Positions 34,301-46,022 of a DNA stretch of 64,000 nt are shown piece after piece. Positions within the stretch are counted from its first letter, which is position 1; the number at the start of each line of letters is the position of its first letter. The stretch lies in the NCBI RefSeq assembly GCF_002105155.1, contig NW_019029036.1, forward strand, positions 186,001 through 250,000, written 5' to 3'. The position numbers were made by a program, and so were the translations under genes. Below the pieces are notes generated by a model, which did no database searches, was not told the origin of the DNA, and saw only the letters and a list, made by a program, of their open reading frames with translations. The stretch comes from Lobosporangium transversale. Lineage: Eukaryota > Mortierellomycota > Mortierellomycetes > Mortierellales > Mortierellaceae.

Positions 34301-36817
34301 TTACATGCTAAAATCGAATTTCATCGTCTGTTTATGCATCATATCAATATTAAACTGGTCATCCTCGTCAAGCGAGATCCCTTGATTTATGAACCAGTCA
34401 TATATGTCACCATCGATTCCTTCGGTCGAATGATCCCTTACAGTGATGCGCTGTAGCTTGGAGATACGCTTCTTCTTGCCCTCTCTGACTTGTGCTTCCT
34501 GTTTCTGGCGCTCGGTATCCTTGGCAGTGAAGTCAAAGCCATAGCCAAAGTGCTTCCCAAACCAGACGAGTTCACGACCGCCAACACAATAACCGAGTCT
34601 ACGAACCATGTTCCAGGTTACTAAGGACTGCTGTAAAGCTGGTAACACAAGGTCAAGACCATCCTTGACTCGGATACGGTAATCGCCATCACACGTGTCC
34701 AGTTCTCGGAGCTTACTCATCGTACCGAGCTTGTGGTAGAAATTTCGGAGGACGGTACGTTCCCTCGGTGTGTTGAAATGGGGTGGTCTGGTATCCCTGA
34801 TACAAACCCATTGTTTTCTTTGTGGTTTCTCGCTCAGAGTTATATAATCGGCGCCTCCATTATCATCCAAGTCCTTGTCGCCCCTCTCTCTTTCCGACGC
34901 AAACTCTATTGGGAACCTCAAGCTATCGAAATACTCTTCATTGGTTTCCTTGTGATGTGTCGAAGTGACCTCCAATGAAACCGTAGCAAGGTCCAAGAAC
35001 TCTAGATGCTTGCCAGCAGCCCAAGGCCCTCGAAAGAATTCCAATGATACTCTGGGGCAATGTGAAAGAATCAGTCCACGGATACTAATACATGATCGAA
35101 CAATAGCGCGCACACCCTTGTTGGTAACGTTCTTGCAGCCCTTGAGCGAGAGCAAATCTAAACCTCCTTTGATGGTGTCTCCTTTGAACACCATGCTCTC
35201 AGTAGTGGGTTGGTTAGACGTCTTGAGCAGTTCCCTTTCTCTTTCCGCCGCTGCTTTTGCTGCTTTAGAGTCTTCCACATACCCTCGCTTGAGCTCACTA
35301 AGACTTGCATGATTATGCCATGCTTCGGGCGTACCCACACCGAGAACTGTCTCCATATATGTCCTGGACGATTGTGCCAATGCTAGCAAGGCATTATCCC
35401 CAGCCCGAGTTTTTTCCAACACCACGGATTGAACCATGATGGTTTGTTTGAGGAGGATGGCCATGCCCTCGTCCGTTAACTTGTTGCAGTTGCGGAGATT
35501 GATATGCCGTAATGCTTTATTGGGCACGGTCTCGAGCTTGATTAGTTCTTCGACACTCCTCGGTTGATCGAAGACAACACCATTATGGTTCATAACCGAG
35601 GCAGGATCTTCCACGAATGCAACCAGGATCTCATCAGTTACAGCATGATTACTCTCACAACTGAATGATTTCAGCGTCTTCTGACTGGCTCGAATGAGGG
35701 GTACCAAACCTTGGTCCGTGACCCGGACCTGGTTCACATCCATATATTCCATACTCCTGTGGAGATTGCTATTGGGGTCGCCCAAGAGTTTGAGGAAATC
35801 GTCAGTGATCTTTGCACCAGCTAAGTTCACGCGAGTGAGGTTGGGGCAATGTTCGAATATGGTGGTGACATCCGGATTGGTCACTTTGGGTACGGATTCA
35901 AGCTGCAAGGACTTGAGTTGAGGACCTAAAAGAGGGACGACGGCTGCGCATGCTTTCCCAGTTAGACGGCTACAGCCATTCAAGATCAAACGCTCAAGGA
36001 AGAATGGGAACTGAATCTTGGATCCCTGTTTGGACCCAGTTGCTGAAGGTGGTTCGTCATGAGTGTTCTCCCATTGATAATATTCACTTTTGTTTTCGCC
36101 TACAGCCTCCGATCTAAATCTAAGCATTTTTGCATTCATATCCTCATATGCATCATCGTCTTCATTATCCTCAACGTCAGCGCCATCAATGCCCTCAGCA
36201 CCTGCATGGCGCTTTCCTTTACGACCATCAGTGGTTGCCATCGGTCTCTTGCGTTTTTGAGCGGCTCCTGTTGGTTGGGGTGAAGTCTTGTAGGGGTCAC
36301 TATGGATTAAGATGCGAAGAGATGCTTCATTGACAGCGGATCCTGATAAATCCAAGGACTCAAGACGGGTACAATTCTTTGCGATCAGCTCGATGTCTCC
36401 GGCTTGGGGGCTGATGATAAGGTTCTTGACAAAGCGACCATAGCGAACGAGTCCCAAACGAAGATTCTTGCTACGCTCCTCAGGCGATGATTTACTTTGC
36501 TTTCCTTTGTTATTTGCCTGGGTTTGTTCTTGTTCTTCTTCTTCTTCTTCTTCTTCTTCGTCGTCGTAGAAATCGTCGTCATAAGTATTATCGTTCACAT
36601 ACACAGTATGCCATAACTCTGGAATAGCAACAGAATGAAATAAACGTGAGGCTCGACAGACATTTGGCAGATCCTTTTTTGGGAGGAAATGCACGATTCT
36701 GGTGAGAACCTTTGGGAGAGCAAGAAGAGATTCAGCGTGAGCATTCCCAGCCTTTTTGTTCAGGGTTGCTAATTCTGAAGGCTTTGATACGGATGCAGTT
36801 GTTTTCTTGGGCGGCAT
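34301..36817 (-). CDS. F-box/LRR protein of a different subfamily (838 aa)
   Basis: One uninterrupted frame. After a Lys-rich start (MPPKKTTASVSK) an F-box lies at about residues 33-72 (LLALPKVLTRIVHFLPKKDL, then CRASRLFHSVAIPELWHTVY). An acidic stretch follows (residues 82-97, nearly all Asp/Glu). Next come AMN1/Grr1-like leucine-rich repeats with the cysteine-containing consensus (LNGCSRLTGKACAAVVPLLG, HINLRNCNKLTDEGMAILL, LLSLKGCKNVTNKGVRAIV, LILSHCPRVSLEFF). A basic, Lys/Arg-rich segment lies near the end. It is clearly unlike the other F-box genes of the window, lacking their C-terminal blocks, and sits in the conserved part next to metabolic genes. Likely an SCF substrate receptor; substrate unknown. 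The stop is 126 bases from the stop side of the racemase gene on the same strand. Confidence 0.88.
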   Translation of the reverse strand: MPPKKTTASVSKPSELATLNKKAGNAHAESLLALPKVLTRIVHFLPKKDLPNVCRASRLFHSVAIPELWHTVYVNDNTYDDDFYDDEEEEEEEEEQEQTQANNKGKQSKSSPEERSKNLRLGLVRYGRFVKNLIISPQAGDIELIAKNCTRLESLDLSGSAVNEASLRILIHSDPYKTSPQPTGAAQKRKRPMATTDGRKGKRHAGAEGIDGADVEDNEDDDAYEDMNAKMLRFRSEAVGENKSEYYQWENTHDEPPSATGSKQGSKIQFPFFLERLILNGCSRLTGKACAAVVPLLGPQLKSLQLESVPKVTNPDVTTIFEHCPNLTRVNLAGAKITDDFLKLLGDPNSNLHRSMEYMDVNQVRVTDQGLVPLIRASQKTLKSFSCESNHAVTDEILVAFVEDPASVMNHNGVVFDQPRSVEELIKLETVPNKALRHINLRNCNKLTDEGMAILLKQTIMVQSVVLEKTRAGDNALLALAQSSRTYMETVLGVGTPEAWHNHASLSELKRGYVEDSKAAKAAAERERELLKTSNQPTTESMVFKGDTIKGGLDLLSLKGCKNVTNKGVRAIVRSCISIRGLILSHCPRVSLEFFRGPWAAGKHLEFLDLATVSLEVTSTHHKETNEEYFDSLRFPIEFASERERGDKDLDDNGGADYITLSEKPQRKQWVCIRDTRPPHFNTPRERTVLRNFYHKLGTMSKLRELDTCDGDYRIRVKDGLDLVLPALQQSLVTWNMVRRLGYCVGGRELVWFGKHFGYGFDFTAKDTERQKQEAQVREGKKKRISKLQRITVRDHSTEGIDGDIYDWFINQGISLDEDDQFNIDMMHKQTMKFDFSM

Positions 36818-36942
36818 GTGTGTGAAGAAGAAAGAGATTCTCGATTCTTTATTTGGGTCGAAGTGACGTCAAATAGGAAAAAAAATCTTTATTGACAGAA
36901 TGCATTAACGCTGAGTGGCTGCAAAGTGATTCATTTTATTTA

Positions 36943-38193
36943 CTACAGTGACGTCTTTTCTAGTCCCACTCCTGTAACTGCGTTCTTGGCCACTAGATCT
37001 CGAATCTCCTCCTCTGAAAACCCTGCTTCTTCCAGGATAGCCTTGCTTTGCCCACCCACCTCTAAAAACATCTCTTGTTCCTTTGTCTGTTTGATCGCAG
37101 GTGTTCTTTGAAGTTTAGGCGCAGGTGCTGGTGTTGGCATCTCATAATAATCCAACACTGGGGTCACACATGCGTCGGTCTGGTCAAAGATCTTGACCCA
37201 TTCTGCCTGTGTCTTGGTTGAGAAGGTTTTGGTGAATAGCTCCTTCATTTTGGGCCAACTGTTTGTATCCATCTGTTCGGGTAATTTATCTTTCTCTGCA
37301 TCCAATCCGAGTCCCTGGAGTAAGACTTTATAGAATTCCGATTCAATTGCACCCACGGCCATATAGAGTCCATCCTTTGTCTTGTAAGTGTCATAGAAAG
37401 GGGCGCCACCGTCCAATTGACCTGTGCCACGAGGGGTTTGGAACAGAGCACCGGTCTTGTGCATATTGTAGACAAATGATCCAATGTAGGATACACCATC
37501 GATCATGGCGGCATCCACAACTTGACCCTTATTAGAACGTGCTCTCTCCTGGAGAGCTAAAAGGACTCCTAATGCACACATAAGTCCACCACCCGCAAAA
37601 TCTGCTAGAAGATTAATTGGGAAAGCAGGCTTTTCGTCATGTCTCCCCAGTGTCTAAGGCAGGGTTTATTAGAGAAACAGAAAAAAAAAAAAAGTGATGT
37701 GAATAAGAAGGTAAAAAAAGTTGCAATTTCAACCAATTGCGGATTCAGTGTTTTTTTTTTTTTTTTTTTTTCTTCTTTCTTTTACATTCAAGATACCAGA
37801 GATGGAGAGGTAATTGATATCATGTCCAGCCATTTTGGCATAATGCCCTTCCTGTCCAAATCCTGTCATCCTGGCATAGATCAATCGAGGGTTCCGTTTC
37901 AAGAGGACATCAGGTCCAAGACCAAGACGTTCCATAACACCGGGACGGAAGGGTTCAATGATGACATCAGCCTTTTCACAGAGACGAATCAGAGCCTCAA
38001 TACCGGCGGGTGATTTGAGGTTAAGGGCGATGGATCGTTTGTTCTGTGCAAGGACATCCAAATTCATGACGGATGTCCAACGGTCGATGCGGACCACATC
38101 CGCACCAAAGTCTGCTAGGATCTTTCCAGCAAACGGCGCGGGTGCTAAACCCGCAATCTCTAGTACCTTGAGACCCGTTAGAGGAGCAGACAT
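36943..38193 (-). CDS. AMACR: alpha-methylacyl-CoA racemase (CoA-transferase family III)
   Basis: Two exons, 38193-37786 and 37653-36943, joined GGCATCTTGAAT|GTAAAAG ... CCTTAG|ACACTG, give 372 residues. The enzyme interconverts (R)- and (S)-2-methylacyl-CoA so that branched chains can enter beta-oxidation. The signature region GFGQEGHYAKMAGHDINYL is present. Residues expected to act in catalysis are His124 (AGHDINY), Asp154 (LLADFAGGG) and Glu240 (AVGAIESEF), matching His, Asp and Glu of the characterised racemases. The C-terminus KTSL is only a weak peroxisomal signal, and the cell compartment is uncertain. The 132-base intron carries a long A-tract on the coding strand. Other family III CoA-transferases are possible, but the racemase motif set fits best. 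Confidence 0.9.
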
Positions 38194-38199
38194 TGCTTC

Positions 38200-38231
<32 letters not shown>

Positions 38232-38522
38232 CTTGTATTATTTTTAAAGCGAGTATTATATGATGTCAAGGTGTCTAGAAAGATTTTTTTTTCTTTTTTT
38301 TTTTTTTTTTTTTTTTTTGTTATTAAAGCTAAACGGTGGAGAGGAAAGGGGTATAAAATGAGCAGTAAAGGATGAATGAGAAATGAAATGAAACAAAAAC
38401 ATGCTTTTTAAAAAATATTTAAGGTTTCACAAACACCGGTTCGGATCAGTTGGTTGATCTTTTCAAATATAAATGATTTATTTAATGAAATTTTATAATT
38501 CTTTTTTTATTTTTTGTTTAAG

Positions 38523-39887
38523 TCATTGTTCCTGGGTCAAGGGTTGGGTCTGTTCCTGAATCCTCTCTAACAGCTCATCCATGATCTCTAGACGCATCAT
38601 CTTTTGGTTCAGATCCTCTGCTGTGTCCTTTGGACGCTGTGTCCCATCAGCCCTTTGATCCTCTTCCTCATCATCATCTCCACTCCCCATTTCAATATCG
38701 AAATTGACCACCCCGTTCTTACTCTTGATCCTGGACAATGGAGCTTCGTCTATATCATCATTGAATACTCGGTCTTGATCCATCTCTACCTTATCCAGTC
38801 GTTGAATATAGTCCTCCTTCAGCTCCAGGACCCGCTCCGCTAAAGGTTTTATAAATTCCTTTTGTGTATCCTGGATATTGGATGTCAACCAGATCTCTGT
38901 CTAAATAAACAGAAAAAAAAAAAATACATGTCAAGTCAGCCTTGGTTTGTGCATCCTTTTTTTTTTTTTTTTTTTTTTTTTATAAAAAAAACCTCCGTCA
39001 TACCAGGTTGTCTTCGCTTGAGTCTCGCAAAAGGAGGAACAAATAAAAGTTGAGCGCATGCATAAACAGGTCATACTTGTCCCACCATGCGCTTTCATTT
39101 TTGAGTGGACTATGTTCGAACGCTTTCGCTTCAAATCTCCAGATCGATGAAAGAAATGTCTTCAATAGGAGTGGGCTAGTAAATGGACTCTGTGTTTGAT
39201 TCAATCCCAATCTACCCTTCTCTTGTCCATCCGTAATATCCATCTTGATCCTTACTGTATTTTCTGCTCTAATTTTATCCAACCTAGTGAATGACCTCTC
39301 TACTGTAGCCTTGATCAGATTGATGGAAGCAGCTCTCATGGATTCATATGGGCATTTCGGCGAGACCAGCTGCTCCAACAGATACAGCTTTACATCATCT
39401 TCACAAGCTTGGATCAATCGGTCCAAGCCATGAAAACAGAAGAATCGGTGGTTAGAAGATGGACAAGTTGCTGCAAAGGAGACCATGACCTGAAAGATCT
39501 GGAAGAGACCCATCCGATCCATAGAACTATCTTTGGTGCAGTAATCCAATGCTCCCATCTGAAATCCATCCAGAGGGGTCCTGTCGATTGCATAGAGTAA
39601 AACGAGAAGAGCCTTATCAGCTATTGGCAGCTGGGATTCATCACTGCTCAAAAACCCACTGGCTACGCCTCCTGCCGTTGTAAAGACCCAGTTCTGAGCA
39701 AGAGTTAATGGGAGTGTAAAGGAGCTAGGGAGTAGAGTAGGGTTGGTCATGGCATAGATCATGCCCGACACTAGAGTGGTGATCCCAGTCTCTGAAAGTG
39801 GATAGTTGTCTTCTACGAGTGCTTCTTCATCAAAACTGTCGTCATTCTCGTCTGCTCCTGTTGAGAATACTAGATAAATCAATGATG

Positions 39888-39918
<31 letters not shown>

Positions 39919-41066
39919 CAAGGAGTTAATAAGATATATACTTGCAGTAACTAAAAAAAAAGGGCTTTATTTTGACCGTACCGAGCATTGGCTTCCAGAC
40001 CAACAAGGCCTCAATCGACAGATGACATTTCGTACAGAGCTCCTAAAAAATGTGGTGAGACACATATCATATGGTCCGGGTGTTAAAAATGACTTTTTTT
40101 TTTTTTTTTTTTTTTTTCGTTTTCCTTTTTCTTTAGATCGTTTCTATATTTGCTTACCATCATGCGTTGGAGATGACGCAAAGTGACTTTGGCATCTTTC
40201 TTTGGCGTAGGAGGAGCACTTGGTCCGCGTGGTGAAAACTTTTTGTATTTTGGATTCGCATACTCGAAATATGTTGAAGCAGCTTCCATTTCTTCAGGTG
40301 CGACCCAATCATGAAGGAGTAACAAAATAAGATAAACCAGTAGATAATGTTGATTGTTTAACTCATTCTGGGGCTCCGGGCTTAGGCGTAACTCGAATCT
40401 CTATATATTGATCAATTTATACAAACAAATCTTTTTAAGGCCCCGTCGTATGGATATAGAGTTATGGGAAATAAAATAAGATAAAATAAAACTTGCCTGT
40501 TGATCGCCCCATGACTCTACGACCTTGGAGACTAATTCATAGACTTTACAGGAAATCTGTTCTTCAAATGTGTCGATGGATTGTTGACTTTCCTGAATAC
40601 TCTGTGCCATTTTTGAATTTGGTTCTGCAGCAATGAACTCTCGAATTCGATGTAAAGTCTTGATAGGTCGTGCAACTGCCAATACTGCATCCTTCAGGAA
40701 CCGTGAGAACTTTTTCATGTTGATGTCCATCAATGCTATCTCCCAAGAAAAAAATAAAGAGAATATAATGATAACTTTATCATGAACACGCGTATCCTTT
40801 ATGCACCTTACTACCCTTTTTTTTCTTTTCTTTTTTACAATCCTTTACGTATCTTACTACTTTTTTTTTTTTACTTTTCTTTTCTTTTCTTTTTTATGAT
40901 CCGTAGATATCTCAGCTCACCTACCTTTCAACAGAATGTCCATATGTGTGTTGAATAAGGAAATGGCCTCCAATGAGGCTTCATGATTTTGAAGAACATC
41001 TTCCCAATTAATGGTGGAGAGGATTTCTTGGCTAGAGATGAATTTTTCCCGAGGTGAATCTTCCAT
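38523..41066 (-). CDS. YAP-binding/ALF4/Glomulin-type protein (six exons, 638 aa)
   Basis: Exons by frame and splice sites: 41066-40925, 40735-40497, 40400-40158, 40042-39982, 39857-39004, 38900-38523; together 1917 bases with the phase kept at each junction. Intron 2 uses a GC donor (CAG|GCAAGT). The sequence is a helical-repeat protein; segments such as LVSPKCPYESMRAASINLIK and HDWVAPEEMEAA fit the family of yeast Ybp1/Ybp2, plant ALF4 and animal Glomulin. These act respectively on the oxidative-stress factor Yap1, and on the RING box of cullin ligases. Which role applies here cannot be told from the sequence. An acidic stretch near the end (GSGDDDEEEDQ) is followed by a helical tail. The start shares a 570-base divergent promoter region with the Ada1 gene. 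Confidence 0.7.
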
Positions 41067-41633
41067 AATGATTATTGATTGATATTCCGACAGTAACGGA
41101 TGTTGGTATTATAATGGATGAATGAGATGGAGAGTTTCTTTTTTTCTTCTTTTTTACATTGCAGTCAAAGGTGTCATACGCCACCAATTTATTTAAGCTA
41201 CGCGTTATCACGCGCAAAAAAGACGCGAGATATTCTGGAATTTGACAGATTGAATATTGAATAAGGCAACTCTTTCGAACAAAGCTGTTGTACTTCCATA
41301 GTTGACTAGTTTCTCGCTTGCCCACTGCAGTTTGAACATAAACTGAATAAAGAAGTAGTGACAAACAGCCTTGCAATAACCAATTTTTCTCTTTACCTAA
41401 TGTTGTCAATGGTTTTTTAGAGTCCAATTCTTAGGCCAAGGTGAATAACAAAAAATTCAGCAGTCCTACTTCAAGAGAGCCACAAATCCATTCAAACATT
41501 TCGCGAATGTTCTCCAATCCCATTTCACTTTTTACAACTTGCATCCATCCATTTGCAAAAAAAAAAAAAAAAAAAAAAAGACAAACCCTTTCTGAAGGAT
41601 TCATCACCAAAGTTTGGTTTTATTAGTCAAGCA

Positions 41634-43148
41634 ATGCATCCACCGTCAGCAGACAAAGATGGACGTCAGGATGTTCTCCTGCTTAAACAACAACTAGCAG
41701 AAGCCCTAGGAGAGAACGGACCTTCTTACTGGCAAGCCCTCACAGACTTTGTTCAAGGAAAACTCAACCGACAGGAATTTGATTTTTATGCTAATCTATA
41801 TCTCTCACGCAAAAACGGTAAGGAATTTAAAAGTTACTATGATTCACTAATTATAAACAAGCACCTTCAACCTAATATGACACTTTTCTTTTACTTTAGC
41901 TCCATTACACAATCAGTTTATTTTGGCCAATATCCATAATGCACAAAAGGAGGCACCGCCTCCAAGTAAAGGATCAGTAGGATGGGGCAAAGGAAAGAGA
42001 GGTAAAGATGGGAAACTTCTCAGAGAGAAAGATCCCAAAAGGCGGAAAATGAAGAATCAAATTTTGAGTCTTGGAAAAGCGGAACGTGAGAGGATTAAAG
42101 GACTGAAGGTAAAAAAAAAAAAAAAAAAAAAAAGGAGAAAACAAGAAAAAAATCATTCACAGGATATTTTGATCTAAACGTTTTTGTCCGCATCAAATTA
42201 AATGCTAAAAGACAAATGCTAAATGCTAAATGATTTATACTATCATCACTGTTATTATTATTATTTTATCTTTATTTGCGTTTGGAAACAGGAGACCCAC
42301 AAAAAAAGCAGTATGATGATCAAACAGAGGTTAAAAGAACATCGTGTGTCTAGACCTATGGCCCCAACAGTATCTCAACCAGCACTGATTGCGGAATATA
42401 ACAGAGGCAACCACGCACCCCTATGCTTTGATTCAAAGGAACTTCCGAATTTTGAATCCATGCGGGATAGAATGGTAGCAGTAGCAATGGAAAACGGATT
42501 AATGAGCGGTGTTCAGGAAGGTGCTGTAGAACTCATGCTTCATGCCTTGGAGGTATAAAAAAAATCAATTTTCGATTTTCGAATTTTCTGCTCATGGTGG
42601 TTTTGGTAAAAGTGAATTGAAACGAACCATTTTTTTTATTGAAAAAAAAAAAAAAAAAAAAAAAATAGAGTCATATCAAGAATATTATCAGCAACTGCAT
42701 TATTAAACTGAGATCAAATCGAGCACTTGGAATCACAGTACCTAGACGAGATCCCAACAGTGCAACATCGGGACAATCCTGTAGCAAACTATTACAGGTG
42801 ACGACGGCTGCTACTGCTACTGCCACTGTTCCTGCTCCCACCGAAGAGGATTTTAATCCATTCCAAGCAGCATCCTCCACAGTAACCCAACAGCCTTTAA
42901 CCTCCTCCACATCAGCGTACCCAGCAGCTTCCTACAATAACAGTGGCCACAATACAAAACGGACAACGACCATTACTGCAAAGGACCTGGCCTTTACGAT
43001 AGATATATCGCCAAATATGTTGGTCGAAAATCCTGTAAATATTGAAAAGTTAATGTCAATCCTAATGGAGGAAGAAAGTGAAGAGGAAGACGAGGATGCA
43101 GAGATGGACGATCAAGATGAATTATCCGACTCTATGATTGAATTCTGA
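41634..43148 (+). CDS. HFI1: SAGA complex subunit Ada1/Hfi1 (transcriptional coactivator)
   Basis: Exons 41634-41817, 41900-42108, 42292-42552 and 42669-43148 give 377 residues. Ada1 (Hfi1) is a structural subunit of the SAGA histone acetyltransferase complex that pairs through a histone fold with Taf12. Seen here: an N-terminal SAGA-Tad1-type segment (GPSYWQALTDFVQGKLNRQE, LHNQFILANIHNAQKEAPP), a basic linker with KGKRGKDGKLLREKDPKRRK, the histone-fold-like part (LPNFESMRDRMVAVAMENGL, VQEGAVELMLHALEVSHIKN) and an acidic C-terminus. The frame is also open upstream to 41553 through an A-tract of 21, but the Met at 41634 is the sensible start. Introns 2 and 3 contain A-tracts of more than 20. 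Confidence 0.82.
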
Positions 43149-43284
43149 AAATATAATAAAAAAAAATGTATTTCTAGTTTTTCTATTGCACATGGCACGT
43201 GACTTTTTTTTTCTCTCTTTAAAAGAGCATGGTTGATTTCATTGCTTTTGGGCCAAGCCCATTCCTTTTTCTTTTTTTGTAGCG

Positions 43285-44192
43285 ATGAGTGACAATGAAG
43301 AAAATCCACGAGAGGTAATGAGATTCCCCGTGGAAATGTCCTTTAACCATTGGTCCTTGAGACCGAACAACTGTGAGATTTTTAAAGAAAGGGGGTGGGA
43401 GACATCCGATAATTGACAGTTCTACTATTAAAAAATTAATAGAGGCTGAAGGCAGCAATCTGGTACACAGTCGGTGAGATTTGTCAAAGTCAGAGTAAGA
43501 ACTAGAAAAGAAAAAGAAAAAAAAAAGCGTCTTCTATGAGTAAAAGTTAATGTTGTTAAAATAAAAAAAAAATAGAAACGGATCTCAATGTAGTGATTAC
43601 CCCACATCTCATCGCATCACTGGCAGAGCTGGTGTTTGCTCAAGCTGGTAAGAGGATTGTTTTTTTTTTTTTTTTTTTTGTTATTTTTATTTATTTCTCT
43701 TCATTTTCTTTTGGGACCGAGTTTTAACCATATACCCTATATATTTAAAAACATTTGTATATAGAATCATTGGGCAAGGATCTGGAGATATTTTCAAAGT
43801 AAGGAATAAAAGCATGTCTATTGTTCGAATCTCTTTTATACCTCGAATATAACTCTCTAATGTCCAATGTCCTTTCATATAGTATAATATTCACTTGTAC
43901 CCAACTGATTGAATTTGTACATTTTTTTTTTTTTCTGAATGATTGATGGTGATAGACATGCAAAAAGATCAACTGTAAACGTGGACGATGTCAAGGTTCT
44001 TTTTTTTTTTTTGCAATCTGAAATGATAAAAAACTCTCAACTCGATTCAACTCAACTTGATACGACGTACAGATATGCCTAGATCTGGATGTACCTGACA
44101 ATTTTATCTGATGTATCATATCAATATCATATCTATTCAAATCTTAGCTGGCTGCTCGAAGAAATGCGAGTCTGGTAATGGCAGTCGTTTCA

Positions 44193-44223
<31 letters not shown>

Positions 44224-44486
44224 TATCTGGACAGACTCTGGTTTTGGATTGCGGAGGACTGTACTGTACATGAACACGTTACAGGCACTGATTTGCTACA
44301 GCCTGCGTAATCGTTGATCAGATATATAACATCACTTTTACTTGGGAGGCCAAAAGTTCTTATACAATATATACTTACAGATGAAACTTTTTTTTGAATT
44401 ATTAGCATGAGATCATCAGTCAAGAAGCTGAACGACTGACACAGAGATCAAAAGATGTCCGAGATGCTAAAAAGAAGAAGAAATAA
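43285..44486 (+). CDS. MHF1: CENP-S/MHF1-type histone-fold protein in seven small exons
   Basis: No single frame shows this gene. Exons by splicing: 43285-43314, 43443-43494, 43576-43647, 43765-43798, 43956-43995, 44148-44174, 44406-44486; total 336 bases, 111 residues. The joined protein begins MSDNEENPRERLKAAIWYTV and contains VITPHLIASLAELVFAQAES, KDLEIFSKHAKRSTVNVDDV and KLAARRNASL, and ends in a Lys-rich tail. This aligns with animal CENP-S/MHF1 (LKAAVHYTVG, FAKDLEMFARHAKRTTI, DVKLLARR). The protein pairs with MHF2 (CENP-X), binding DNA with FANCM-type helicases in repair and at the kinetochore. Six exons have canonical borders; the donor after exon 5 is the weaker GTTCTT. It lies only 136 bases behind the Ada1 stop. 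Confidence 0.85.
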
Positions 44487-46022
44487 ATTATATATTTGTA
44501 TATTGTACCATGTGTTATCTTTACTCCGAAATTATGATTCCGAGTCCCAATCTATGAACGTGATTTGTGGTCATTATGGGCTTATACAGGGTTCGGGCTA
44601 CGGCGGATCTTTGTTGCTTTTGCGCTGTGTAAGCACTGTTGCTGAGTAAAGATCTTCCGTTTTTCCTTTCCTCTTTTCCCCTTTTCTCCTTTTCCCCTTT
44701 TCCCCTTTTCCCCTTTCCCATGTAACCAGTGAATTGGTTGTTTATCAAAACGCGATCTTGAAAAACTGGCGTCTATACGATACATGTATATTTATTATGG
44801 ACATCTATATATTTGTATTTGTACATGTACATGGAGTATATTTGTATATAAATATAATACATGTTCGGGAAGAACGTGCGCTGAAGGTGCTAGGGAATGT
44901 CCGGATGCACAAGAGCGATTTGTGTAACGTTGACGGAACCTAAAAGGCTATTTCTGAACGATGACTGGCCAATGGTACATGTATCCAAGTAAAAAAAAAG
45001 TCCGAATAGGTGGGTGAGTGGGGACGTGGGGAACCCCGCCTTTTTTTTTTTCCATTTGTGGGATGGGGATGACAAAAGGATAACTTGTCTTTGCATGGTC
45101 TTATCTCATGAGGATTATATTATACATCTAATACGACAAATATTCACATTTATCTACAGATAAAGACATTTTAACGGCTCCGCACTACTTTATCAAAAAA
45201 AAAAAAAAAAACGGATCCTCCAAGTGTAATGAAGGTGGACCCGTTGATTTTGACTGTGTTCCTACTCTAGACCTGAATGGATTTGACCCTAAAAACGAAA
45301 AAATTAGCTTATTAGCTTGACACAAAAACAACGAGACCAATAAGATAAAAATTAAAGCAGATGGGGATTGTCAGGTAAAAGAGCAAAAGAGTAAAAAAGA
45401 GACTTCATTGGGCGAAGATTGGATAGGTGCTGTTGAGGAAGAGATTGTTTGATCCACGATTGCTTTGAGGAAATAAACAATGTGAATAATGTGGGGGGGA
45501 GGAAAGGGAAGGGGAAGATGAAATGCACCGAGCATTACAATAAGGTTTTCCGAGATTGAGTAAAAACTTTTTCATAATGTGTGTAACAGTTCAAGTCAAT
45601 CCAGTTACAACCCATACTGAACACAACTAAAGTCTCCACTTTTTTTTTAATATCCGTGGGGAAGAAGGAAAAAAAAAAAAGTGAATAAATTAAAAAGGAC
45701 ACATGTTTCTGTCCTCCTTTCTTTCTTTCCTTCCTCCCCTTCTCTTCATTCATCCTTTTCCTTTTTTCTTTCTCTTTTGGAAACACTGCTCAAGACCAAT
45801 TCTTCTCTCTTGATCAGCTCTTTTTTGTAATTATCTACCCTCTACTCTATACTCTACTCTACTCTACTCTACTCTCTACGCTTCTCGTCCCTATCTCTTT
45901 CTCTTTCTTTTCATCTGTCTATACCCCCTTTCCCCTTCGTTTGAGATCTTTAACCCATACCCTCCGATACTCTCGTCTTCATTTCTGTGTAAATTCACCC
46001 CTTCCTTCCTTATCCTTCGAAA
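44487..46022. other. 1.5 kb intergenic region, promoter side of xanthine dehydrogenase
   Basis: A TTTTCCCC-type repeat lies at 44658-44718 and a pyrimidine-rich CTCTA/TACTC microsatellite at 45838-45880, immediately upstream of the xanthine dehydrogenase start. No TATA box is convincing. No gene is seen in this stretch. Confidence 0.55.

Noticed and set aside
43820..43850. GTTCGAATC word, like a tRNA B box
   Set aside because: No A box, no acceptor stem, and it lies in an intron of the CENP-S gene.
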